Shown here one piece after another: positions 15,543 through 23,020 of a stretch of 39,508 nucleotides of DNA; within the stretch, counting starts at the first letter, position 1, and every line of letters starts with the position of its first letter. The translations under genes were made by a program, and so were the position numbers. The notes beneath the pieces were generated by a model that saw nothing but the letters and a program-made list of their open reading frames with translations, did no database searches and was not told where the DNA came from. Location: NCBI GenBank assembly GCA_045804965.1, contig JBJMMD010000043.1, positions 1 through 39,508 of the forward strand, written 5' to 3'. This stretch comes from CAVTUU01 sp045804965 (lineage in GTDB: Bacteria; Chloroflexota; Chloroflexia; Thermomicrobiales; UBA6265).

Positions 15543-17966
15543 GTGTCTGCTGACCCGCTTTCTAACGTGAGTAATTTGGCGGCTCCGTTTCCGCGGAGCG
15601 TCGCCTTTTCCCGCTCGCAGGTAAATAACCCGGTGCCCATGACGACGCTCATTGGGCGCGCACGCGAGTTGGCGGAGATTCGCGCGTTGCTTGCGGATGA
15701 GAAAATTTGTCTCCTCACGCTCACCGGACCTGGTGGTATCGGAAAAACGCGTTTGGCGCTGCATCTCGCCGAGGAAGTTGCGGGACTCTTTCCCGATGGG
15801 CTGAGATTCGTTCCGCTTGCATCGGTATCGAATCCAGCTTTTGTCCTTTCTGAAGTTGCGCGTGCGTTCGATCTGCGAGACGGCGGCCCGGGCAGCGCGC
15901 TCGAACAGCTCTCTGGCCGGCTCGGCGATGCGCGTGCCCTCGTCGTCCTTGACAATTTCGAACAGGTCATCGCGGCCGCTTCAGACATCATGCGGCTACT
16001 TGATCTCTGTCCTCGATTGAAATTCCTTGTCACCAGCCGAGTGGCACTGCATATGCAAGGCGAGCAGGAATATCCCGTGCCCACGCTCGACGTGCCCGAT
16101 GCGGCGGCTACGCTCTCCCTCGACGAGCTCGCCAATGTCGAAGCAGTGAAGCTTTTCGTCCATCGCGCGCAGACGGTGCGGCCACAGTTCGAGCTGACTG
16201 AAGAAAACGCCCCCGAGATCGCCGAGCTTTGCCGGCGTCTCGATGGATTGCCGCTCGCACTCGAACTTGCCGCCGCCAGAGTCAAGGTGCTGCCGCCGAG
16301 GGTCATGCTCGATCACCTTGACGCGAGGTTGCAAATTCTGACTGGTGGTCCGCGAAACGTTCCCGCCCGCTTGCAGACCATGCGGGCGGCGATTGATTGG
16401 AGCTACGAGCTTCTCCCATTCGCATTGAAGTGTCTCTTTCGCCGGCTGTCGATCTTTGCCGGAGGTTTTGACCTCGAAACCGCGGAGCGTGTCGCCTGGC
16501 CACCGCTGGCGCGGGACGAGGTTGCGAGTGCACAACAAGCTGAGCCCTACAGCGATCCCCTCGAAGCGATCGCGGGCTTGCTCGATCACAGCTTGATACG
16601 ACTTTCAGATGAACGTGAAGCGGGCGATCGCTTTGTCATGCTCGAAACGATCCGCGAGTATGGTCTGGAACAACTAGCCGTCAACGGAGAGCTTGACGAA
16701 ATGCACCAGCGCCATGCGCTTTGGTGTGATGAGCTGACCGACGCCGCAACGCCGTACCTCTGGGGAGCGGAAGGCAGTGTATGGCTCGAACGGCTGGCGA
16801 TCGAGCATGACAACATCCGGTCAGCGCTCGCGTGGTTGGCTTCATCCGCCGGCGAAGTGGAACGAGCGCGGTCGCTCAGCATCGCGCATCACATGTGGTG
16901 GTTCTGGCGGGTTCGAGGTCACATCAGCGAAGGACGAAATTGGTTCGACCGGATCCTGGCCGGCTCCAGCACCCACGATTCCTTTGATCGCGCCCTGTCC
17001 ACCCGCGCGGCAGGCGACCTTGCGTGGCTGCAAGGAGACTTTCAGCGTGCGGAGGAACTCGCCACCGAAAGTCTCACAATCGCCGAACTCACCGGAAACC
17101 CGATCGCGCTTGGCCAGGCGCATTATCTGCTTGGCCTCGTCACGACCGACCTGGAAACCGCGAAATCGCACATCGAACAGTCGAGAGCATATCTTTTACG
17201 CGAGCCCGAGATGCGCCGGTGGACGGTGTTGCCAACGATCACGCTCGGTGTGTTGGCACTCAACGCGGGCGATTTTTCGACGGCTCGTCTTCACTTGGAG
17301 GATGCTCACGAACACTGCCTCGCTACCGATTTTTCCTGGGGCTCGGCGTTGACGCATTCTTGTCTGAGCGAGCTCGCCCGCACCGAGAGTGACCATGAGC
17401 GTGCAACACGGCTTGGACGAGAGAGCCTCCAGCTTTGGTGGGTACATGAGGATCGCATCAATGCCGCGGCCGAATTGGCCGGTCTCGCGGACACCGCGCT
17501 CTGTTTGAAACAACACGATCGCGCGATTCGTTTGGCGGCTGCGGCCGATCAGCTCCGCGTGCGCCACGGCGCGAAGTCGCTGCCCGGGCCCGCGGCGACG
17601 CTGTCAGACAACGTGGAAAAGCTCCGAACAACGACCACGAGCGCCCAATTCGATCAGGAATGGGATGCGGGCAAAGCGCTCACTTTTGACCAACTGATCG
17701 ATGAAGCGGACGCGTTGCTGGCCGCAGGGAAATCGCGGCGACCGGTGGTCGCCGCGCCGCCGCCCGCGTCAACAGGTGGACTTACGGCTCGTGAACTCGA
17801 CGTGCTCAGGTTGCTGGCGAACGGACGCTCTACGGATGAAATCGCCGAGGATCTCGTGATTAGTCCGCGCACCGTCCTCGCGCACATCGCGCGAATTCTC
17901 GAAAAGTCCGGTGTCTCGTCGCGCGCGGCCGCAGTTGCCATTGCTTACCAAAGCGGCTGGGTTTAG
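15543..17966 (+). CDS. ATPase-LuxR family transcriptional regulator (NB-ARC type)
   Basis: An 807-aa regulator. Its NB-ARC-like ATPase has Walker A TGPGGIGKTR at about residues 61-70, Walker B ALVVLDNFEQV at about 136, and the GLPLALELAAARVKVL motif at about 236. A TPR-like helical middle spans about 380-700. The C-terminal LuxR helix-turn-helix (LTARELDVLRLLANGRSTDEIA, then VISPRTVLAHIARIL) covers the last 60 residues. The start is GTG at 15543, with GAAGG upstream; an alternative start is the ATG at 15639 (MTTLIGRARELAEI), which is where the conserved domain begins. It is the intact relative of the pseudogene at 3828-4577. No enzyme gene is next to it, so no target can be named. A 14-bp terminator hairpin follows. 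Confidence 0.9.
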   Translation: MSADPLSNVSNLAAPFPRSVAFSRSQVNNPVPMTTLIGRARELAEIRALLADEKICLLTLTGPGGIGKTRLALHLAEEVAGLFPDGLRFVPLASVSNPAFVLSEVARAFDLRDGGPGSALEQLSGRLGDARALVVLDNFEQVIAAASDIMRLLDLCPRLKFLVTSRVALHMQGEQEYPVPTLDVPDAAATLSLDELANVEAVKLFVHRAQTVRPQFELTEENAPEIAELCRRLDGLPLALELAAARVKVLPPRVMLDHLDARLQILTGGPRNVPARLQTMRAAIDWSYELLPFALKCLFRRLSIFAGGFDLETAERVAWPPLARDEVASAQQAEPYSDPLEAIAGLLDHSLIRLSDEREAGDRFVMLETIREYGLEQLAVNGELDEMHQRHALWCDELTDAATPYLWGAEGSVWLERLAIEHDNIRSALAWLASSAGEVERARSLSIAHHMWWFWRVRGHISEGRNWFDRILAGSSTHDSFDRALSTRAAGDLAWLQGDFQRAEELATESLTIAELTGNPIALGQAHYLLGLVTTDLETAKSHIEQSRAYLLREPEMRRWTVLPTITLGVLALNAGDFSTARLHLEDAHEHCLATDFSWGSALTHSCLSELARTESDHERATRLGRESLQLWWVHEDRINAAAELAGLADTALCLKQHDRAIRLAAAADQLRVRHGAKSLPGPAATLSDNVEKLRTTTTSAQFDQEWDAGKALTFDQLIDEADALLAAGKSRRPVVAAPPPASTGGLTARELDVLRLLANGRSTDEIAEDLVISPRTVLAHIARILEKSGVSSRAAAVAIAYQSGWV

Positions 17967-17993
17967 CCCATCGACTTCCCAACGTGGCTTAAC

Positions 17994-18025
17994 AAGGCGG
18001 TCTCCGCATAAGCGGAGACCGCCTT
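17994..18025. terminator. Strong hairpin terminator between convergent genes
   Basis: AAGGCGGTCTCCGC / GCGGAGACCGCCTT form a perfect 14-bp stem with an ATAA loop, 28 bases after the ATPase-LuxR stop. The T-rich tail (CATTTCC) is short. It could serve the convergent aminopeptidase gene as well. Confidence 0.8.
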
Positions 18026-18103
18026 CATTTCCGTGTGACTCTCCTTACTCCGCAGGCGGCATGTTCCAGGTCGAGCGGAAGAAGTTCCGTGGTCGGGGTT
18101 CGT

Positions 18104-18139
18104 GAGCACTGCCGATACGAAACCGGTCAAGCAGTGCTC
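18104..18139. repeat. Inverted repeat in intergenic region
   Basis: GAGCACTGC at 18104-18112 and GCAGTGCTC at 18131-18139 form a 9-bp stem around 18 bases. The role is unknown; it lies just left of the 96-bp inverted-repeat element. Confidence 0.5.
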
Positions 18140-18156
18140 GCGAGCGGGCCTTCCAG

Positions 18157-18252
18157 TAGGGGCGCAAGGCTTGCGCCCGCGCGGTGAAGACCGTAGTTGC
18201 CACTGATACACCGAGTCTGCATGCGGTAGAGCGCGCAAGGCTTGCGCCCCTA
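18157..18252. mobile_element. MITE-like 96-bp element with terminal inverted repeats
   Basis: The element begins TAGGGGCGCAAG (18157-18168) and ends CTTGCGCCCCTA (18241-18252), a perfect 12-bp terminal inverted repeat. Each end also contains the odd palindrome GCGCAAGGCTTGCGC. The 50-base middle has no coding potential. Size, ends and intergenic position fit a non-autonomous MITE or compound REP element. I see no clear target-site duplication. Confidence 0.5.
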
Positions 18253-18299
18253 AGACGCCACGTCCCCTGTAGTCCGACAATGAAGGTGGACCCCTGAAA

Positions 18300-19799
18300 C
18301 TACTTCCCCGCGTACTCTAGCAGCGTCCTCACGCCGACGCCGGTCGCGCCTTTCGGCGTGTAGGCGCTGCTCTTTGTCGCGCGGGCCGAGCCGGCGATGT
18401 CGAGGTGCGCCCAGGGCAGTCCCTCGCAGAAGTGCTGCAAGAAAAGCGCAGCGGTGATGGCTCCGCCTTGTCGGCCACCCGTGTTCTTGATGTCGCCGAC
18501 GTCGCCACGGATATTGTCTTCCAGCGCTTCGGTCAGCGGCATGCGCCAGAAGCGCTCGCCAGCCGCGGAGGCGGCGGTTTCGATCCGGGCAGCGAGGTCG
18601 TCGTCGTTCGAAAAGAGGGCGGTGGTGCCTTCGCCGAGCGCGACGACCGCTGCCCCGGTCAACGTGGCAAGATCAATCAGCTCCTGCGCGCCCTGGCGGG
18701 CGGTGAAGACGAGACCGTCTGCGAGAACGAGACGGCCCTCCGCGTCGGTGGAGAGGACCTCGATGGTGACGCCGTTGAGCGCGGTCAAGATGTCGCCCGG
18801 ACGGAACGCATCGCCGGAGATCATGTTCTCAGCCGCGCAGATGACGCCGTGGACGATGTGCTGGCATCCGATGGCGCCGAGGCCGGACATGGCGCCGAGC
18901 ACCGCTGCCCCACCGGCCATGTCGGTTTTCATGTCGAGCATGCCTTCGTACGGTTTGATCGAGTAGCCGCCTGTGTCGAAGGTAATGCACTTGCCGACGA
19001 ATCCGAGCTGACGACTGTCACTGGTTGCGCCCTCAGGGCGGTAGGTGAGGTGGATCAGGCGGGGTTCGTTTGAGCTTCCCTTGCCCACGGCGGTGATCGC
19101 GCCCATGCCGAGCTTTTCCATGTCCGGCGGACCGAGCACCGTGATGTCAAGCCCTTCCTCTTGGGCGACGCGGCGGGCATGTTCGGCCATCGCTTCTGGA
19201 TTGAGCACGCTCGCGGGTTCGCCGACGAGATCGCGGGCCAGAGAGACCGCGTTCGCGATCGCCTGCGCACGCGCCAGTGCCGCATCGCTGTCGGCGACAT
19301 CGCCGATGAACGTGAGCGTCGCAACTTGGCGCGGGGCGGGATCGTCCTTGCGGGCCGCACCGTAATATTTGGTGAAGCGGTAAGTGGCGAGCTCTGCGCC
19401 TTCGGCCGCGGACGCGAGCACGGCATCGCTTGTCAGCCCATTGCTGACGGCGGGCAACGCGGCAACGACGGTCGAAGCGCCGGCGTCGCGGGCCGCGGTC
19501 GCGGCCGCGCCATAAGCTCGCCGGATCGCCTCGCCATTGATCCCATCTTCTCCGCCTAAGCCGGTGAGGACAATGCGGCGCGTGGACGTTTTGCCGAGGG
19601 TGGGAACGACAAGGGTCGCCCCACGCTTGCCGGTGAAACGGGCATCGCTGGCGAGCTTCGCCAGCTCACCGCCGAGCGTGGCATCGATCTCCGTCGCCAG
19701 GCCGGCGAGGTTCACCGCGCCATTCGCTCCAGTGACTGGGACGATCAGCGCGTCCGCGGATTCTGCGAGGGGATTTCCGGTTCGAACTGAAACGTTCAC
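18300..19799 (-). CDS. pepA: Leucyl aminopeptidase (M17 family)
   Basis: A 499-aa cytosolic M17 aminopeptidase that releases N-terminal residues from peptides using two metal ions. The metal ligands and catalytic residues are all present, at the same numbers as I recall for E. coli PepA: Lys270, Asp275 (GKCITFDTGG), Asp293 (MKTDMAGGA), Asp352 and Glu354 (STDAEGRL) as ligands, with Lys282 and Arg356 catalytic. The N-terminal macro-like domain covers about 1-165 and the catalytic domain about 180-499, so the gene is full length. Active members form hexamers. The ATG at 19799 has GGGAG upstream. It is separated from the nitrilase gene upstream on the same strand by 86 bases, and the two may be co-transcribed. 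Confidence 0.95.
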   Translation of the reverse strand: MNVSVRTGNPLAESADALIVPVTGANGAVNLAGLATEIDATLGGELAKLASDARFTGKRGATLVVPTLGKTSTRRIVLTGLGGEDGINGEAIRRAYGAAATAARDAGASTVVAALPAVSNGLTSDAVLASAAEGAELATYRFTKYYGAARKDDPAPRQVATLTFIGDVADSDAALARAQAIANAVSLARDLVGEPASVLNPEAMAEHARRVAQEEGLDITVLGPPDMEKLGMGAITAVGKGSSNEPRLIHLTYRPEGATSDSRQLGFVGKCITFDTGGYSIKPYEGMLDMKTDMAGGAAVLGAMSGLGAIGCQHIVHGVICAAENMISGDAFRPGDILTALNGVTIEVLSTDAEGRLVLADGLVFTARQGAQELIDLATLTGAAVVALGEGTTALFSNDDDLAARIETAASAAGERFWRMPLTEALEDNIRGDVGDIKNTGGRQGGAITAALFLQHFCEGLPWAHLDIAGSARATKSSAYTPKGATGVGVRTLLEYAGK

Positions 19800-19885
19800 C
19801 GAGGTGCTGCTCCCTGTGCTTGTCTCCGAACGGGCGGCCGGGGACCGCTCGCTTCACGATGGAGCAGATTGTCGCACGAGATCGG

Positions 19886-20839
19886 CTATGCGGTGGCGGT
19901 GTCGAACGGGCGACGCGCCGTTTGATTGACCGTCAGTGTGAAAACATCCGGGCGGGCATAGTGTCCGGTAACGTCGAGACTGTGTTTTTCTTCGATCACT
20001 CGGCCCAGGTCGAGTTCGGCCGTCAAAATGGTCTCTTCACCGCAAACCGGTCCGGCGAGCACGTCGCCGCCGGGCGCGACGATCATGCTGTTGCCACTCA
20101 CCATCTGATCGTCATCCGGCTTGAACCCCGAAAGCGCTGGTTCGTCCGGAAACTGAAAGCGGCCAAACTGCTGGCAGACCGAGACGACAAAAACCCGGCC
20201 CTCCGCCGCGATCGTTTTCATCAGGGTCTGCCAGGACAGGCTGTCATCGGCGGTGACGGCGACGTGGATCTTGATCCCCTGCGCGTAGGCGTGATACCGT
20301 GCGAGGGGCATGAAGTTTTCCCAGCAGATCAGGCCGGACACGCGGCCGAACGGCGTTTCGACCACGCCGAGCGTGCTGCCATCGCCTTGTCCCCACACGG
20401 TTCGCTCTTTGTAGGTGGGGATCAGCTTGCGCCGGTGGCCGACCAGATGTCCCTCGGGAGAAAAGGTCAACAGGGTGTTGTAGAGCGTACCGCGGCCATA
20501 GGTCGATTCGCGCTCATTGACGCCGATCACCACGTAGGCGCCCGCCTCGCGTGCCGCATCGCCGAGTTGCGCGGTCACAGATCCTGGGACATCGATGCCT
20601 TCTTGCCAGAGCCGAGCAAACGCCTTTTGCTCGAGACCAGGAATGACCGCCGGCTGATCCCCCCAAAGCCAAAACGGATAGCCGGAGATAAAGACCTCGG
20701 GGAAGACGATCAGCTTTGCGCCCCCGGCGGCCGCTTTGGCGATCAAATCGCGCGTCTTGTCGACGGTTGCGTCGCGATTGAGAAAGACCGGCGCCGCTTG
20801 TACAGCCGCCGCGATGATCTTCGGCGCTACATCCCCCAT
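19886..20839 (-). CDS. Nitrilase family carbon-nitrogen hydrolase
   Basis: A 317-aa nitrilase-superfamily enzyme with the full Glu-Lys-Cys triad: Glu48 (FPEVFISGYPFW), Lys138 (HRRKLIPTYKER) and Cys172 (GLICWENFMPL). The CWEN motif and FPExFxxGYP are typical of branch 1, true nitrilases acting on R-CN to give acid and ammonia, including aliphatic and aromatic nitrilases and cyanide/cyanoalanine hydrolases. The open frame extends to 21178, but the extra N-terminus is non-coding in character. The ATG at 20839 has GGAGG five bases upstream and begins right at the conserved domain (MGDVAPKIIAAAVQAAP). The ATG at 20851 lacks a ribosome site. The substrate cannot be told from sequence. Confidence 0.93.
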   Translation of the reverse strand: MGDVAPKIIAAAVQAAPVFLNRDATVDKTRDLIAKAAAGGAKLIVFPEVFISGYPFWLWGDQPAVIPGLEQKAFARLWQEGIDVPGSVTAQLGDAAREAGAYVVIGVNERESTYGRGTLYNTLLTFSPEGHLVGHRRKLIPTYKERTVWGQGDGSTLGVVETPFGRVSGLICWENFMPLARYHAYAQGIKIHVAVTADDSLSWQTLMKTIAAEGRVFVVSVCQQFGRFQFPDEPALSGFKPDDDQMVSGNSMIVAPGGDVLAGPVCGEETILTAELDLGRVIEEKHSLDVTGHYARPDVFTLTVNQTARRPFDTATA

Positions 20840-21422
20840 CGTTGCCTCCATCTCTGGGATTCTGCTCGCGTGATCAAAGTACTCGGCTTGCCAACCGGAA
20901 TCCTCGGCCTCAACGAGCTTGGCGAAATAGTTTGGTCCGCATCGCCCGCTCGTGGTCGGCATCCCGCCCGGGAATTGATTGCTGGGCTCATGCTCGGAAG
21001 TTCGTTCAAACCGACTGGTGGCAAGATCGTTCCGTGCGTAGCCTCGGCTGGCCGATCGAGAACACAAAGGCGGGGACCTAGCTCCCGACGAGATCGTCGT
21101 TGGGTCAAATTGCAAACGTGGGGCAATCTCATCTGACAGGAATGCTCGTCCAAAACCGATGTAAAGCCTCGATAACATCCATCATACTTGGCGCTCGAAG
21201 TTCCGGCGCGGTTCTTGTCTGTCCCAGCCCACTATGCTGCGCCTACCCCGTCATGGTGAGCGAAACCGAAGCATCTCGCTGTGATGAAGAGGGCAGTAGG
21301 CAGGCAGAGATTCTTCGCCTGCGCTCAGAATGACGGTGGGGTGGGCGCTCAGGATGACGGGCGGAAGGGGCACGCAGTATGACGGCTGGGTCGAGCGCTC
21401 GATTCAAAAGATTGGAGGTGAT
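20840..21422. other. Gene-free stretch with dispersed repeats
   Basis: About 580 bases without a credible gene. The part near 20840-20900 should hold the nitrilase promoter. Bases 21250-21276 carry GTCATGGTGAGCGAAACCGA, and 21321-21358 carry two copies in the opposite orientation (GCGCTCAGAATGAC and GCGCTCAGGATGAC), of the same repeat family as near 99 and 10532. Confidence 0.6.
21250..21358. repeat. Dispersed repeat pair in inverted orientation
   Basis: A forward copy (GTCATGGTGAGCG) at 21250 faces reverse copies (GCTCAGAATGAC at 21323, GCTCAGGATGAC at 21347), so the whole forms a long imperfect inverted repeat of about 110 bases. Similar half-units occur near 99 and at 10532. Confidence 0.55.
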
Positions 21423-21590
21423 ATGAGCAAATTTCGCCGGCTGGCCTTGTCCACGCTCCTCGCGACCATCGCCCTGCTGGCAAGGCCACGGCGGGCTGGC
21501 GAGGAGACAGGATCGGACACCGAGTCCCCGCCACTCCGGGAGTTGCCCGGAGAAAAGCAGGCGAGAGCCTCAGAACAGGTGAGAGAGTGA
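21423..21590 (+). CDS. Small exported-looking ORF, possibly a gene remnant
   Basis: A 55-aa frame with a near-perfect ribosome site (GGAGGTGAT directly before ATG). The N-terminus MSKFRRLALSTLLATIALLA looks like the start of a Sec signal peptide, but after about 20 residues the sequence becomes charged and unlike a protein (RPRRAGEETGSDTESPP). It may be a small secreted peptide. More likely it is the first codons of an envelope protein that shifted frame or was deleted, since the next 500 bases hold another broken gene. I do not recognise it. Confidence 0.35.
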   Translation: MSKFRRLALSTLLATIALLARPRRAGEETGSDTESPPLRELPGEKQARASEQVRE

Positions 21591-21628
21591 TTTCCTAACC
21601 CCGAACGGTCGCTAGCCAGGAGATAACG

Positions 21629-22111
21629 ATAGGCGATCCTTCGCCTCAACGCCGAAGAAGGTCGCCCATCCCGGGCTGGATCCCCGCGGTTATCTGCTCG
21701 CTGTTCATCACGATCACGTTGGGAGTCCACACCGCGCGCCAGCTCGCTTAGGGCGGCGGATCACCAGCCTCCGGCTACGCCCAGGTGGTGACTCAGGGCG
21801 TCGCTATCTTGCCGCCGATGGAAACGAGCGCCCCGACTGAGGTTCCGAGCCAAATGCCGACGGCCACGTCCACGCTGGCGTCGCTCGACAGCGACGGCGA
21901 CGGGTTTTCGGACGCCGAGGACCGGCAATGGTGAACGAACCCGACTATTCCTAATAATGATCCTGACGGCCTCTTGGATGTCGAGGAGGTTCGTACTTAT
22001 GGCACACAGCCGGCCAATCTCGACAGCGACGGTGATCTCTGCAGCGACGGGTACAAAGTCAACAACGGATCCGACCCGCTGAATCCAAACGCCTGCCCTG
22101 TCATCCCTCAA
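21629..22111 (+). pseudogene. Thrombospondin type-3 repeat surface protein, decayed
   Basis: Reading one frame from 21629 gives an N-terminus with a basic stretch and membrane anchor (QRRRSPIPGWIPAVICSLFI..., about 15-35), then a Pro/Thr linker (PPMETSAPTEVPSQMPTATS), then calcium-binding thrombospondin type-3 repeats (LDSDGDGFSDAED, NNDPDGLLDVEEVRTYGT, LDSDGDLCSDGYKVNNGSDP). The frame has three lesions: AGGAG is followed at the right spacing by ATA (21629) instead of ATG; TAG interrupts at 21746-21748 after ARQLA; and TGA interrupts at 21932-21934 where these repeats normally have Gly (xGTNP). No stop is found at the natural end before the hairpin at 22122. Intact relatives are calcium-binding extracellular proteins. 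Confidence 0.75.
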
Positions 22112-22121
22112 CGAGCATCAA

Positions 22122-22155
22122 CAACGCCCCGGTCGAAACCGACCCGGGGGCGTTG
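22122..22155. terminator. Hairpin terminator between the surface-protein genes
   Basis: CAACGCCCC / GGGGCGTTG form a 9-bp outer stem, with an inner stem GGTCG / CGACC around AAAC. On the minus strand TTGTTGATG follows, so it most likely ends the surface-protein transcript. Confidence 0.7.
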
Positions 22156-22207
22156 CCTTGGAGGAGGGGCAGCAGCGACGTTTCATCCGCTGCTTGAAGT
22201 GCTGTCG

Positions 22208-23020
22208 CTAGGCGAAGAGTGCGAGGCCCAGGGCCTCGATCGGGCCGATGCCGGTGTTCGGGAACTTCTTGATCGGCGGGTTCTTGCCCTTGTCGCGGGG
22301 GCCACAGTTGAAGACGTCGACCTCGGTCGTCGCACTGTCGTTGACGATCACGCTGCCTTCGGCATCGGTGATGTCCGCGGAGGCGTAGCACCACTGCGCG
22401 CCTTGCTCGTCGATCGTGTACACGCCGGCCGCCAAGTCGAGCGTCCAGGTGCCGTCCACGCGGGTCGTGAACGAGATCGGGCTGCCAGGGGCGCTGGCGG
22501 AATCGACCACGAAGGAGGCGCCGCCTTCCCAGATATCGCACGCTTCGACCGTGTAAACCGCGCCGTCACACCAGTACTTGACGACCTTCATGTGCCCACC
22601 CTTGGGCTGCTTGTAGGGGTCGTTGAACCAGTGGCAGACGATGACTTGGCCCTTGACCAGCGTCAGGTCGATCGAGGGGTCGGAGACGTCCGGAGAGAAC
22701 GAGAACTCGGAGGGAAGACCTTCCGGCGTCGTCGTCTTGCAGTTGACCTGCAGGGCGACCGTGCCGTCCGGCAGCATCTCGACGACATGGTAGTCGTCCG
22801 CTTCGAGGCCGCCGAAGTAAACCGCGCCAGGGATCGAGTCGCCCGTGTCTGATTGCGAGTAGAACGCCCCACCACGTTCGACTTTAAAGGTGATGCCATT
22901 CGTCAGATCCGGGCAATCAACTTCAGGATTCGCGCCGACCTCGTGGACGTTGTAGCCCTCGGGGCAGGTGTACTTGTAGATGGTGATCGAGGTGTCGGAA
23001 CTGTGGGGATGTTGTACCAC
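22208..23020 (-). CDS. Surface repeat protein, C-terminal part (after a frameshift)
   Basis: This frame continues the repeat protein of 22903-24519 after a one-base shift near 23000: the upstream frame ends its good sequence at SCWWYNIP, and this one resumes at DTSITIYKYTCPEGYNVHEV. It carries two further beta-sandwich repeats of the prealbumin-like/SpaA type (GITFKVERGG to VIVCHWFNDPY, and MKVVKYWCDG to TEVDVFNC). It ends in KKFPNTGIGPIEALGLALFA, which resembles an LPXTG-type sorting motif with a short, incomplete membrane anchor and no basic tail. GTG at 23020 is only the formal start. Either the genome has a real frameshift or the assembly lost a base. The protein is expected to be extracellular. 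A hairpin terminator lies 53 bases downstream. Confidence 0.7.
   Translation of the reverse strand: MVQHPHSSDTSITIYKYTCPEGYNVHEVGANPEVDCPDLTNGITFKVERGGAFYSQSDTGDSIPGAVYFGGLEADDYHVVEMLPDGTVALQVNCKTTTPEGLPSEFSFSPDVSDPSIDLTLVKGQVIVCHWFNDPYKQPKGGHMKVVKYWCDGAVYTVEACDIWEGGASFVVDSASAPGSPISFTTRVDGTWTLDLAAGVYTIDEQGAQWCYASADITDAEGSVIVNDSATTEVDVFNCGPRDKGKNPPIKKFPNTGIGPIEALGLALFA

Noticed and set aside
19820..21136. 438-aa open frame antisense to the nitrilase gene
   Set aside because: It is a shadow frame of high-GC coding DNA; the nitrilase on the other strand has a full catalytic triad.
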